Shown here: positions 24,401 to 30,630 of the stretch, piece by piece
Layout: each line of letters opens with the position of its first letter
Position numbering within the stretch: position 1 is the stretch's first letter
Source: Desulfobacteraceae bacterium 4572_123
GTDB taxonomy: Bacteria > Desulfobacterota > Desulfobacteria > Desulfobacterales > 4572-123
Reading direction: 5' to 3'
Assembly: GCA_002084545.1 (NCBI GenBank)
Contig: NBLJ01000089.1
Span: forward strand, 1 to 32,485
Length of the DNA: 32,485 bases
Translations under genes and position numbers: made by a program
Notes under the pieces: generated by a model
Told to the model about the DNA's origin: nothing
What the model saw: only the letters and a program-made list of their open reading frames with translations
Databases searched by the model: none

Positions 24401-26699
24401 AGAAGTAAAAAAGGTGTTGCCGGCAATCGACAGGGCGCTCATGTTTTTGCACGAACAGAAGGTGATCACATTGCAGGGCGGACTGGCCATCCTCAGGCAG
24501 GCCATGACCATTCGTCTGGACAAGGCTGCCAAAGGCCGTTATTACAACAAAGGTGATTTTAAGCCGCTGGCCGTTCATTATCGGGAAAAACGCCTGCAGG
24601 TACATGTGATGATGCGCTATGCCACCCTGGCGCTTGAAAAGCTTGCAGGAGCACTCACGCTGGTGCTGGATTATTTTGCCCTGGGTAGAATAAAATTCAT
24701 CAACAGGTATTTAAAAGATGATAAAGATCTGCTGGAAAAAGCCACCACGGCTGAATCTTATCGTACAATTGTTGAAAACCTGCGAAATCCCGTACAGATT
24801 TCCGCAGTAGGCAGGCCGATAGAGGATAACATGCTCATTCTCGCCGGACCGGGGTCCGGCAAGACGACGGTAATTGTTCACAGATGTGCCTATCTGCTGG
24901 AGGTCGAGCGGATACCTGCGCGGCAGATACTGGTGCTTTGTTTCAATCATAGCTCGGCAATGGTGCTCAAAAACCGACTCTCGGGCCTGGTGGGAAGATC
25001 GGCAAAAGGAGTTATGGTTGCCACCTATCACGGAGCTGCCATGCGGCTGACCGGTATTTCGATTCGGGATATGGCCGAAACCTGCAGTAGAGACAGTATT
25101 GATTTCGATGGTATCATTCAGGGAGCGGTAAAACTGCTGAAAGGCGAAAAAGAGATTTCCGGCATCGAACCGGATGAAGTAAGGGATCGGTTGCTGGCCG
25201 GATACAGCCACATTCTTGTGGATGAATACCAGGACATCGACGAAGATCAGTACAACCTGGTATCGGCCATTGCCGGCCGGTCGACAGCAGAGGAAGAGGG
25301 CCGTCTGACAATATTGGCCGTGGGGGACGACGATCAGAATATTTATACTTTCAGGGGTGCCAATGTCCGCTTTATCCGGCAATTTCAAAAAGACTACGGC
25401 ACAAAGATTATTTATCTTATTGAAAACTACCGTTCCAGTAAAAACATCATTGCCGCGTCCAACATATTAATCCGTAATAATAGAGACAGAATGAAAGGGG
25501 AATACCCCATTTGCATCAACCGGGAGCGGGAGCCCAATCTGCCCGGCGGAAGGTGGGGGCGGATTGATCCTGTGAGTAAAGGGCGGGTTCAAATCGTTTC
25601 GGTCAAGGATCTGCTTCACCAGGCCGATTATGTAAAGAGCGAAATTGATCGAATAAAGAATCTTGACCCGAATGTAAAATGGGAAGATTTTGCCGTTTTG
25701 TCACGAACCAAAGCCCCGCTGGCACCTGTCAGGTCGGTGTTGGAAAATGCCGGGTACCCCCTGAAGACGACTTTGGACAAAAGTTTGCCTCTTCATCGGG
25801 TACGGGAAATTCAGACAGCTTTGGAATGGCTGATGTTAAAGGAAAATGAAAATTCTCGTGCCAGCGATTTGCAGACAGGATTGAGCAGCGTCCGGGGTGA
25901 GAGAAAAACAAATGTCTGGTGGCAATTGATCGAAATGTTTTTAAACGCATACCGGCAGGAAACGGCCGACAGCATTTTGCCGGTTAGCCGGGCGATAGAT
26001 CACCTGTATGAATTCCTGGCTGAACAGCGCAGGGAAAAAACAGTGGGACATGGTATTTTTATGAGCACTGTTCACTCGGCCAAAGGCATGGAATTTCCCC
26101 ATGTGCTTATTCTGGACGGAGATTGGAGCAAATCCACTGGCAAAACCCAATGGGAGGAAGAGCGGCGGGTCATGTATGTGGGTATGACAAGGGCCGGAGA
26201 AACCCTTCACCTGCTTAAAACGTCAGGAAGGGTAAACCCGTTTTTAAAAGAAATCAGGGGTGACTTTATGATGTCGCTGCCGTATCGAGAATTGTCCGGG
26301 GCGCATAACCACGTTGATAAAAAATATGAGATACTGGGCTTGAACGAAATTTATATGGACTATGCGGGAAGTTTTCTGCCAAAGCATCCTGTTCACGGTT
26401 ATCTTGGCGGACTAACAACAGGACAATGTGTCTTTTTCCGCCGAAATCAGTCAAAAATGGAAATCCATGATCGTTCCGGCAGATGTCTGGCCATGTTGTC
26501 AAATGAGGGGGCTGATAAATGGCGGAAGCGGCTGGACCACATTCTGGAAGTGCGGGTTGTGGCCATGTTGCGACGCAATCGGGATGATCCCGATGAAAAT
26601 TTTCAAAACAGGATCAAGTCGGATCAGTGGGAACTTCCTGTCCTGGAAGTGGTCAGTTTGAAAATGAACCAGCCTGAAGCAGGATACGCTGTGAATTGA
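21450..26699 (+). CDS. Giant exonuclease-RecQ-UvrD fusion helicase
   Basis: The 1749-residue protein joins three machines. Residues 1-140 look like a DEDD 3'-5' exonuclease: D14/E16 (LDLETT), D69 (GHNLLGHDF) and D123 (PVEDAKLA); the His expected five residues before the last Asp is Asn118. A possible zinc site follows (C260, C265, C268, H272). Residues about 290-640 are a RecQ-type SF2 helicase: Walker A K323 (PTGGGKS), DEAH 422-425, CFTATA, and QEAGRAGRD (614-622). A long alpha-helical/winged region (640-1110) leads to a UvrD-type SF1 helicase: K1138 (GPGSGKT), VDEYQD (1257-1262), GDDDQNIYTFRGA, VHSAKGMEF (1541-1549) and MYVGMTRA (1575-1582). All motor motifs look intact. It likely unwinds and trims DNA in repair or defence. 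It is a single gene on its own promoter; the partner or trigger is unknown. Confidence 0.9.
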   Translation: MIRDDLLHKTLLLDLETTRSGRIRHIGAVFKDTVFEKKSHAHSRKSLEALDDLARNADFVLGHNLLGHDFPVLKAVAPWLEILKKPVIDTLYLSPLAFPQNPYHRLVKNYKLVRSSINSPVEDAKLAASVFADQWESFTATGEEKATLVDLYRFCFHDSGFNGFSAMGISTVFSLIAPKAIRTPDEALEYFIKHTMGIACDNAVEKTLPEVLANAERRPAAAYCMAWLQVAGGNSVLPPWVRYRFPEIPAIIKTLREEPCGGSSCTYCTKNHDPERQLTRFFGYSSFRETPRTRQGESLQRALVKDCMGDSSVLGILPTGGGKSLCYQLPALVRYWRRGTLTIILSPLQALMKDQVDNLIKKTGTLFAEAVYGLQTPPERGAIFERIRLGDTAILYISPEQLRSKSVLNILRQREIGCWVFDEAHCLSKWGHDFRPDYLYAARFIREFAREQSFPVPPVGCFTATAKKSVIEEITTHFREELNHDLRLYAGGVERENLSFEVVPVSTARKLEKTHEIIQDQLNSADGPAGIIVYAATRKATEEIKDFLQHQGVLAEAFHGGLEAGEKREIIEAFVADRIHVMCATNAFGMGIDKENIRLVLHYEMPGSLENYIQEAGRAGRDLKPASCILLYDSRDAGRQFQMGALSEVKQKEIARILRALRRKKRNQYGEIVVTSDELLRDDDLADMHSLKPDFRDTKVRAAIAWLERAGFLKRNQNLTEAFQGKPLVNSIEDAEKMMDRLNLGQHTKKLWLNILQYIINSAEDRGVRADALAEALFPEKEILLAMEKKTGLTAAQIVITALHDMADAGLIDQGILLSAIFRPKGKNRASMVFQASCDLENKLVSLLQAEDPDADDGSPVGLNIRRLNQKLNNEGYETTPDVLRQLIKGISYDGKGFAASQGSFELNYIDRNHYQVRLQRSWQNIRKTIFLRQNVAHVILQTLVAMAEKHVAENGGEMTGDVQLPFTSDDLSAAIRSDITLSVEVKKVLPAIDRALMFLHEQKVITLQGGLAILRQAMTIRLDKAAKGRYYNKGDFKPLAVHYREKRLQVHVMMRYATLALEKLAGALTLVLDYFALGRIKFINRYLKDDKDLLEKATTAESYRTIVENLRNPVQISAVGRPIEDNMLILAGPGSGKTTVIVHRCAYLLEVERIPARQILVLCFNHSSAMVLKNRLSGLVGRSAKGVMVATYHGAAMRLTGISIRDMAETCSRDSIDFDGIIQGAVKLLKGEKEISGIEPDEVRDRLLAGYSHILVDEYQDIDEDQYNLVSAIAGRSTAEEEGRLTILAVGDDDQNIYTFRGANVRFIRQFQKDYGTKIIYLIENYRSSKNIIAASNILIRNNRDRMKGEYPICINREREPNLPGGRWGRIDPVSKGRVQIVSVKDLLHQADYVKSEIDRIKNLDPNVKWEDFAVLSRTKAPLAPVRSVLENAGYPLKTTLDKSLPLHRVREIQTALEWLMLKENENSRASDLQTGLSSVRGERKTNVWWQLIEMFLNAYRQETADSILPVSRAIDHLYEFLAEQRREKTVGHGIFMSTVHSAKGMEFPHVLILDGDWSKSTGKTQWEEERRVMYVGMTRAGETLHLLKTSGRVNPFLKEIRGDFMMSLPYRELSGAHNHVDKKYEILGLNEIYMDYAGSFLPKHPVHGYLGGLTTGQCVFFRRNQSKMEIHDRSGRCLAMLSNEGADKWRKRLDHILEVRVVAMLRRNRDDPDENFQNRIKSDQWELPVLEVVSLKMNQPEAGYAVN

Positions 26700-26746
26700 G
26701 GTAAAAAAAAGAACCTCTTTGCTCTATTCTCTTTCCTATTTTTCCA

Positions 26747-26818
26747 GTGAGACCTGACACCGCCGATGCTGCCATTCTTGCGGAAATCGAAAACGGTGAG
26801 ATCGTCTATGAAAGATGA
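26747..26818 (+). pseudogene. Short protein-like frame after the helicase, probable remnant
   Basis: GTG 26747 to TGA 26818 encodes 23 residues (VRPDTADAAILAEIENGEIV, YER). The composition is protein-like but there is no ribosome-binding site. It overlaps the next small frame by 11 bases, and joined they would read as one peptide after a single frameshift, so I see a decayed gene end. Confidence 0.25.
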
Positions 26819-26906
26819 ATTAGAGGCCTCGGGTGCACATGCTTTTATCTCTACCCCCCGAGATCTGGTTACAGCATTCAACGGAAAAGCGAACCGGCGG
26901 GTATAA
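26808..26906 (+). pseudogene. Short frame overlapping the previous one, probable remnant
   Basis: ATG 26808 to TAA 26906 encodes 32 residues (MKDELEASGAHAFISTPRDL and on). It is not recognised. A terminator for this strand follows at 26936, which fits the former 3' end of a gene. Confidence 0.25.
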
Positions 26907-26935
26907 ATATAGCGGTTGGCAATTTTGTATCCCCG

Positions 26936-26961
26936 GTGCCATATTCAAATGGCACTTTTTT
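26936..26961 (+). terminator. Intrinsic terminator on the helicase strand
   Basis: GTGCCAT (26936-26942) pairs with ATGGCAC (26949-26955), loop of six, then six T (26956-26961). It ends transcripts running from the helicase towards the opposing abiE genes. Confidence 0.8.
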
Positions 26962-26972
26962 GAGGTTTTTAA

Positions 26973-27851
26973 TTAATGATCCGTCTGAACACCAATTTTA
27001 TGAATCAAATAATCATTGAAAAAGGCGTCAGACCAAAGGCTCAATTCATCTTTTTGCCCTGAGTTTTTTAAAAATGGTTCGACATCACTTTTTGCCAGGG
27101 AAAAATCAATCTCTTTAATTTTTTCCGATATCAATTCAACAAGTTTCTCTTTAGTCAGCACCTCTGAAAAATCAATATGGCCTGTTTGCAGCATTTTATT
27201 CTTAAGATAACGCAGGTCACATGGAATATTGTTTTTTACAAACCAGATTAAATCATACCAGTCACGGCCTTTGATATTGGTTCTTATTGTTCGACATAAC
27301 AGGGCATGCATTTTGCCCGCAAATAAACTGGGTAATGTCATCGTTTTAATGGTAAACGGAATTGGGTGGAGGTGGTATTTGAGGTCATTGGTAAACCCGA
27401 TTGCCGGGTCCTGATCGATTTCCAATTTTATCTTCATCACAGCATTTTTATGTGTCTTTAAATTTGAATTAATTTTTAATAGATGGACTAATGTGTTTGC
27501 TTTGATGAAAGCGGAATCAATGGTGCTTTTATTCTTCTTGTCTTTTTCTGCTACCAAAACCTCAAAACCCCATAGTTCCAGTTCTGATTTTACTGCACCA
27601 AGATATTTTTTAATATCGAAAGTTTTTTCCGGCTGAATTAATGAGAAATCCAAATCCTCAGAAAACCGGTCCAGCTTATGCAAAATTCGTAATGCGCTCC
27701 CACCGTAAAAAACAGCCCTTTCATAAAATTTTGATCGCCATAAACCAAGCAAAACGATTTCCTGCAGGATCTCTTTAAGCGCATTCTCATGATCATGAAC
27801 CGTATGTAATTCATACCTGTTCAGCATTTGTTCTATTTTCTCATCAAACAT
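26973..27851 (-). CDS. abiEii: AbiEii-type nucleotidyltransferase toxin
   Basis: The 292-residue protein belongs to the AbiEii/AbiGii toxins of type IV toxin-antitoxin systems, DNA polymerase beta-like nucleotidyltransferases that block growth; the mycobacterial relative MenT3 adds nucleotides to tRNA ends. Motif I GGS is at 50-52 with the paired aspartates D66/D68 (SEDLDFS), a third acidic strand is IKLEIDQD (about 141-148), a Lys motif is K180 (FAGKMHALL) and a further motif is RDWYDL (D197, D200). All key residues are present, so it should be active. It overlaps abiEi by eight bases, the antitoxin being first, as is usual. Confidence 0.92.
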   Translation of the reverse strand: MFDEKIEQMLNRYELHTVHDHENALKEILQEIVLLGLWRSKFYERAVFYGGSALRILHKLDRFSEDLDFSLIQPEKTFDIKKYLGAVKSELELWGFEVLVAEKDKKNKSTIDSAFIKANTLVHLLKINSNLKTHKNAVMKIKLEIDQDPAIGFTNDLKYHLHPIPFTIKTMTLPSLFAGKMHALLCRTIRTNIKGRDWYDLIWFVKNNIPCDLRYLKNKMLQTGHIDFSEVLTKEKLVELISEKIKEIDFSLAKSDVEPFLKNSGQKDELSLWSDAFFNDYLIHKIGVQTDH

Positions 27852-28461
27852 AATCTTCCTTCAGGCAATTGAGCAGCAATTTTATACTTTGCCTTCGATA
27901 TCCAGTCATGATTTCTTCTAATAATGATAAATCAAAAATTTTAGTAACAGTGTCATCCAATCGCATTAACTCGATAAATTCCTTCATTTCTTTTTTCGTT
28001 GAAATATGCGCCTGCATAGCGGTCATGTCGCAGAGCGCCTTTTCAGGAGAGGCAATTAGAAAGCGTTTTCCATCTCCGCTATCTTCAAGCCGAATCCCAA
28101 TATTGAATGCTTTTTTGGGGCAATGGAAATAAGAAAATCTGCCAACCGGAGTTTCAAACAACTTCTTTCGTTTCATTGTCATGCTGATTGTTAATTCAAC
28201 ACGTTCGGGTATCATGCTCCAAAAAGCCATTGCGGTTTGAGCGGTGATGTAAGACGGCCCATAGATCAGATTAGCCAGGACAAATTTGTTGTACGGCTTA
28301 TTATACTCTTTGCCCAACACATAAAGGCCCTTTTTAATCCTGACGATATCCTTATCCCTGAGGAGCCCCCTGATTTTGTCTCTTGGCTTTTTGTAGTCCC
28401 TTAAAGTATGCAACAGCAAATTATAATCAAACTCTGCCGGTAACTGAATTAAATTTTTCAT
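27844..28461 (-). CDS. abiEi: AbiEi-type antitoxin, winged-helix transcription regulator
   Basis: The protein has 205 residues from ATG 28461; a TTG start at 28470 is possible. It begins with a winged-helix DNA-binding domain (about 1-85: LLHTLRDYKKPRDKIRGLLR, IVRIKKGLYVLG) of the AbiEi kind, then an antitoxin domain with YITAQTAMAFWSMIPERVEL and IASPEKALCDM, the latter a strong family marker. AbiEi represses its own operon and neutralises AbiEii without needing protein contact (type IV). Together they give phage-infected cells an abortive response and can stabilise mobile DNA. A candidate operator sits directly upstream. Confidence 0.9.
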   Translation of the reverse strand: MKNLIQLPAEFDYNLLLHTLRDYKKPRDKIRGLLRDKDIVRIKKGLYVLGKEYNKPYNKFVLANLIYGPSYITAQTAMAFWSMIPERVELTISMTMKRKKLFETPVGRFSYFHCPKKAFNIGIRLEDSGDGKRFLIASPEKALCDMTAMQAHISTKKEMKEFIELMRLDDTVTKIFDLSLLEEIMTGYRRQSIKLLLNCLKEDYV

Positions 28462-28470
28462 AAATAGCAA

Positions 28471-28491
28471 CCAATATGTCTAATATTTTGG
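28471..28491. promoter_or_regulatory. Candidate AbiEi operator
   Basis: CCAATATGTCTAATATTTTGG is an imperfect palindrome (CCAATAT and ATATT..GG) ten bases upstream of the antitoxin start. AbiEi proteins are known to bind inverted repeats in their promoters; the link here is inferred. Confidence 0.4.
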
Positions 28492-28722
28492 ACTTACTGG
28501 ATTGAATTTAATTTGTCAAAGAAGAATTGTCAAGAAATTTATCATAACCACACCATTAAGGCCGACGGCAAAAACCGTTCCGTTAAACCGATCTTGTCCA
28601 GCGTCTTTTTTCAATCATTTTAATCTGCTGAAACAAAAGATCAATAATACTGTGATATCTTTGAGCCATGAAAAGCAGATCCGCATGGGAGCACAAGGTC
28701 TCCAGGTTTCCTCCACACCGAC
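28492..28722. other. Intergenic region with no recognised feature
   Basis: Between abiEi and the next possible gene I see no gene, RNA or clear promoter. A 74-codon plus-strand frame here has no plausible composition. Confidence 0.4.
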
Positions 28723-29082
28723 GTGACTCGCTTCCTGCTTTCCAATTTCCCTTTCCTTCCCGGACTGGAAGGTGATTTTGTTTATCATGATGGCATTTAT
28801 TGCAGCAGTGATGGAAACTATTTGGAAGGGTTGTGCCGTTTTAAAGACAGAGAGGGTGAAAAATGGGAGTTAAGAATTTCCGCTGAACCCTCCAGCCGGA
28901 AGGGCTGTTCAATTTTTACTATAAATATTTCCAAAGACCGGAAAGGGATTCAACAAATCGATTTTGCATACAAGGGAAAGCCCGGAGACATAATGAACAT
29001 GGGAGTCACACCCTTTTGTGTAAATGGAATGCCGGGAATCACTGAAAGCAGGTTTGCCGTCTGTTTGATTGCTAAATTCTGA
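28723..29082 (+). CDS. Hypothetical protein, possibly a gene fragment
   Basis: GTG 28723 opens a 119-residue frame. Residues 15-90 (EGDFVYHDGIYCSSDGNYLE, CRFKDREGEKWELRISAEP, GIQQIDFAYKG) look like true beta-rich protein, with codon use similar to neighbours. The first 14 and last 25 residues do not. There is no ribosome-binding site. It may be an inner fragment of an older gene. I do not recognise a family. Confidence 0.35.
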   Translation: MTRFLLSNFPFLPGLEGDFVYHDGIYCSSDGNYLEGLCRFKDREGEKWELRISAEPSSRKGCSIFTINISKDRKGIQQIDFAYKGKPGDIMNMGVTPFCVNGMPGITESRFAVCLIAKF

Positions 29083-29139
29083 TATGTCCGCATCCTTTTC
29101 TATCAAAATTTTCAAGATGTCAGTGCGGCCTAGGGCCAA
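29040..29139 (-). pseudogene. Ankyrin-repeat fragment
   Basis: On the minus strand, ALGRTDILKILIEKDADI is a good match to the helical core of an ankyrin repeat (GHTDIVKLLIEKGADI-like). Nothing repeat-like follows or precedes it in frame, and it overlaps the end of the next gene. It is probably debris of a longer ankyrin gene. Confidence 0.4.
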
Positions 29140-29405
29140 CGGAACCTTTTGACAGGGATGCCTTTTGATTCGGCGAATGCGGTAAAATCGTCAACAGCAG
29201 ACGTATTGCCGTTGTAAAGTTCCTTTAAAAGCTCCATCAGTAAGCGATCCTTATCATCTTTATCGACTGCGGCAATTACTTCTGTTTCATAATCTCCAGG
29301 CCCAAAGGAGTTTCTGGTCAGCCGCAGGTCACCCTCTTTTGTAATTTCAGCATCCACATAGTCTGAAACATCTCCCTTTTTTCCGGCGATCTCTATCCCC
29401 GACAT
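29130..29405 (-). CDS. Small protein of unknown function, immunity-protein-like
   Basis: From ATG 29405 (AGGGG about seven bases upstream; ATG 29411 is too close to it) the protein has 91 residues. It is soluble and acidic, with DYVDAEITKEGDLRLTRN, DYETEVIAAVDKDDKDRLLM and LYNGNTSAVDDFTAFAESKG. I recall similar small proteins with a KDGDL..., YE..., DKD.LL..L pattern in bacteria, some near polymorphic toxins, but can give no family name. It is the last gene of a minus-strand cluster, 67 bases after the preceding stop. Confidence 0.6.
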   Translation of the reverse strand: MSGIEIAGKKGDVSDYVDAEITKEGDLRLTRNSFGPGDYETEVIAAVDKDDKDRLLMELLKELYNGNTSAVDDFTAFAESKGIPVKRFRWP

Positions 29406-29471
29406 CTTCATCCCCTTTTTTTCAAAATATATTGATTGGTCTGAATGTAATTTTCTGGTCTCTGGTCGCAA

Positions 29472-30038
29472 TCACTGCAGTAATTTATCAAGATCAGGCA
29501 CCAGTTTTTTAACATCATCAGCAAATGCCCGGATATCGCCCTTGAGGTTTCCGGTATCTTTTCCGCCACAGTGATATACTGTTCCGGAAATAATTTCATC
29601 CCGGCTTTCAAAAAATGAAATTATTTCACTTGTCCCACCGGTGCAGCCATTATCCTCCGTGAATTCAGCTTTACCGATTTCGATTTTCTTCAACGAATGG
29701 ATAACATTATCATACTGCTTGTCTGATAATGTATAGTTCTTCTCCGACAGAATATCCCCATAACTGTCTACCGTAATCTTTACCAGGCCCGGAGCCGAAG
29801 CATCCCGGTAATGATAAATTATTTGATGAATAGCCCTCTGTTTCATATGTGGTTGCCTTTTTTGTACAATCTTACCATCTCCTTCGTCCGCATAAGCGAT
29901 TTTCGCCCCGGGGTTTTTCACAGCCCTCATAAAATACCCTTCTTCAACGGAAACTGTTTGATATGATTGATATACATAGATACCGGTTATGGTAAATAAC
30001 AGGATGACAGAGAGGGCATATTTTGCAAATTGATACAT
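29472..30038 (-). CDS. Membrane-anchored protein of unknown function
   Basis: The protein has 188 residues from ATG 30038 (TTG 30041 directly before is the alternative). One N-terminal membrane helix (about 5-25) is followed by a soluble, probably periplasmic domain. Two Cys (NGCTGGTSE and YHCGGKD) could form a disulfide around a strand pair. The ending ADDVKKLVPDLDKLL is helical. I do not recognise the family. It is 34 bases after the WG-repeat gene and likely in the same transcript. Confidence 0.6.
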   Translation of the reverse strand: MYQFAKYALSVILLFTITGIYVYQSYQTVSVEEGYFMRAVKNPGAKIAYADEGDGKIVQKRQPHMKQRAIHQIIYHYRDASAPGLVKITVDSYGDILSEKNYTLSDKQYDNVIHSLKKIEIGKAEFTEDNGCTGGTSEIISFFESRDEIISGTVYHCGGKDTGNLKGDIRAFADDVKKLVPDLDKLLQ

Positions 30039-30072
30039 CAAACCTGAAGCGATTCCTTTTAGCCCGCATTTC

Positions 30073-30630
30073 TCATGAACAGCCCATAATACAATGCAAG
30101 AAATCTCCTGCCGACATAAATTTCAAGGGAATAACCGGATTTCCCTGTTTGTCAATATACCCCCATTTCCCGCCCTGCATGGACCAGTGTTCACCTTCAT
30201 GGACCTTTTCACATCCGGAACAGACAACTGCAAGACCTTCAGAAAACGGGTGGCCAAAATCAAACATGGGCGCAATTACTACTCGACCTCTGGTGTCAAA
30301 ATAACCGATTTTACCGGCAATTAAAAAACGAGCCAATCCCTCCTTAAATGGGTCAGGACCATTATCAAATACAAAGGGCCTGATCACGATGCTGCCTCTG
30401 GTATCAATATAGGCCCAGCCATTTATATCAACTACGGCAGCGATTCCTTCAGGAGAAAAATCAAAAGCGATTATAAACTGAGGAGGAATAACTTCTTTGC
30501 CCCTGCCATCAATGTATCCCCATTTATCATTATCTTCAAAAGGCGCCGGCAGTTCCCCGGCATGGCAGAAAAATGGATTATTAATAGATAACAGGAGTAT
30601 CGCAACTATCAATTTACTAATTGTTTTCAT
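30073..30630 (-). CDS. Secreted WG-repeat protein, short or truncated
   Basis: The 185-residue protein has a signal peptide (cut near FFCHA, residue 24) and four WG (KWG) repeats: 37-52 (WGYIDGRGKEVIPP), 72-86, 108-123 and 156-171 (WGYIDKQGNPVIP). Such repeats form beta-structures in exported proteins of unknown role. After the fourth repeat, where members usually read F..AG.FSEGLA, this one reads FMSAGDFLHCIMGCS and stops, as if frameshifted. Its ATG overlaps the TGA of the upstream gene (ATGA), so it is translationally coupled to it. Confidence 0.75.
   Translation of the reverse strand: MKTISKLIVAILLLSINNPFFCHAGELPAPFEDNDKWGYIDGRGKEVIPPQFIIAFDFSPEGIAAVVDINGWAYIDTRGSIVIRPFVFDNGPDPFKEGLARFLIAGKIGYFDTRGRVVIAPMFDFGHPFSEGLAVVCSGCEKVHEGEHWSMQGGKWGYIDKQGNPVIPLKFMSAGDFLHCIMGCS

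Noticed and set aside
24711-25388. 225-codon minus-strand frame within the helicase gene
   Set aside because: It lies opposite intact UvrD motifs and has no start signals.
28502-28726. 74-codon plus-strand frame upstream of the hypothetical gene
   Set aside because: Low-complexity basic composition, no ribosome-binding site and no family pattern.
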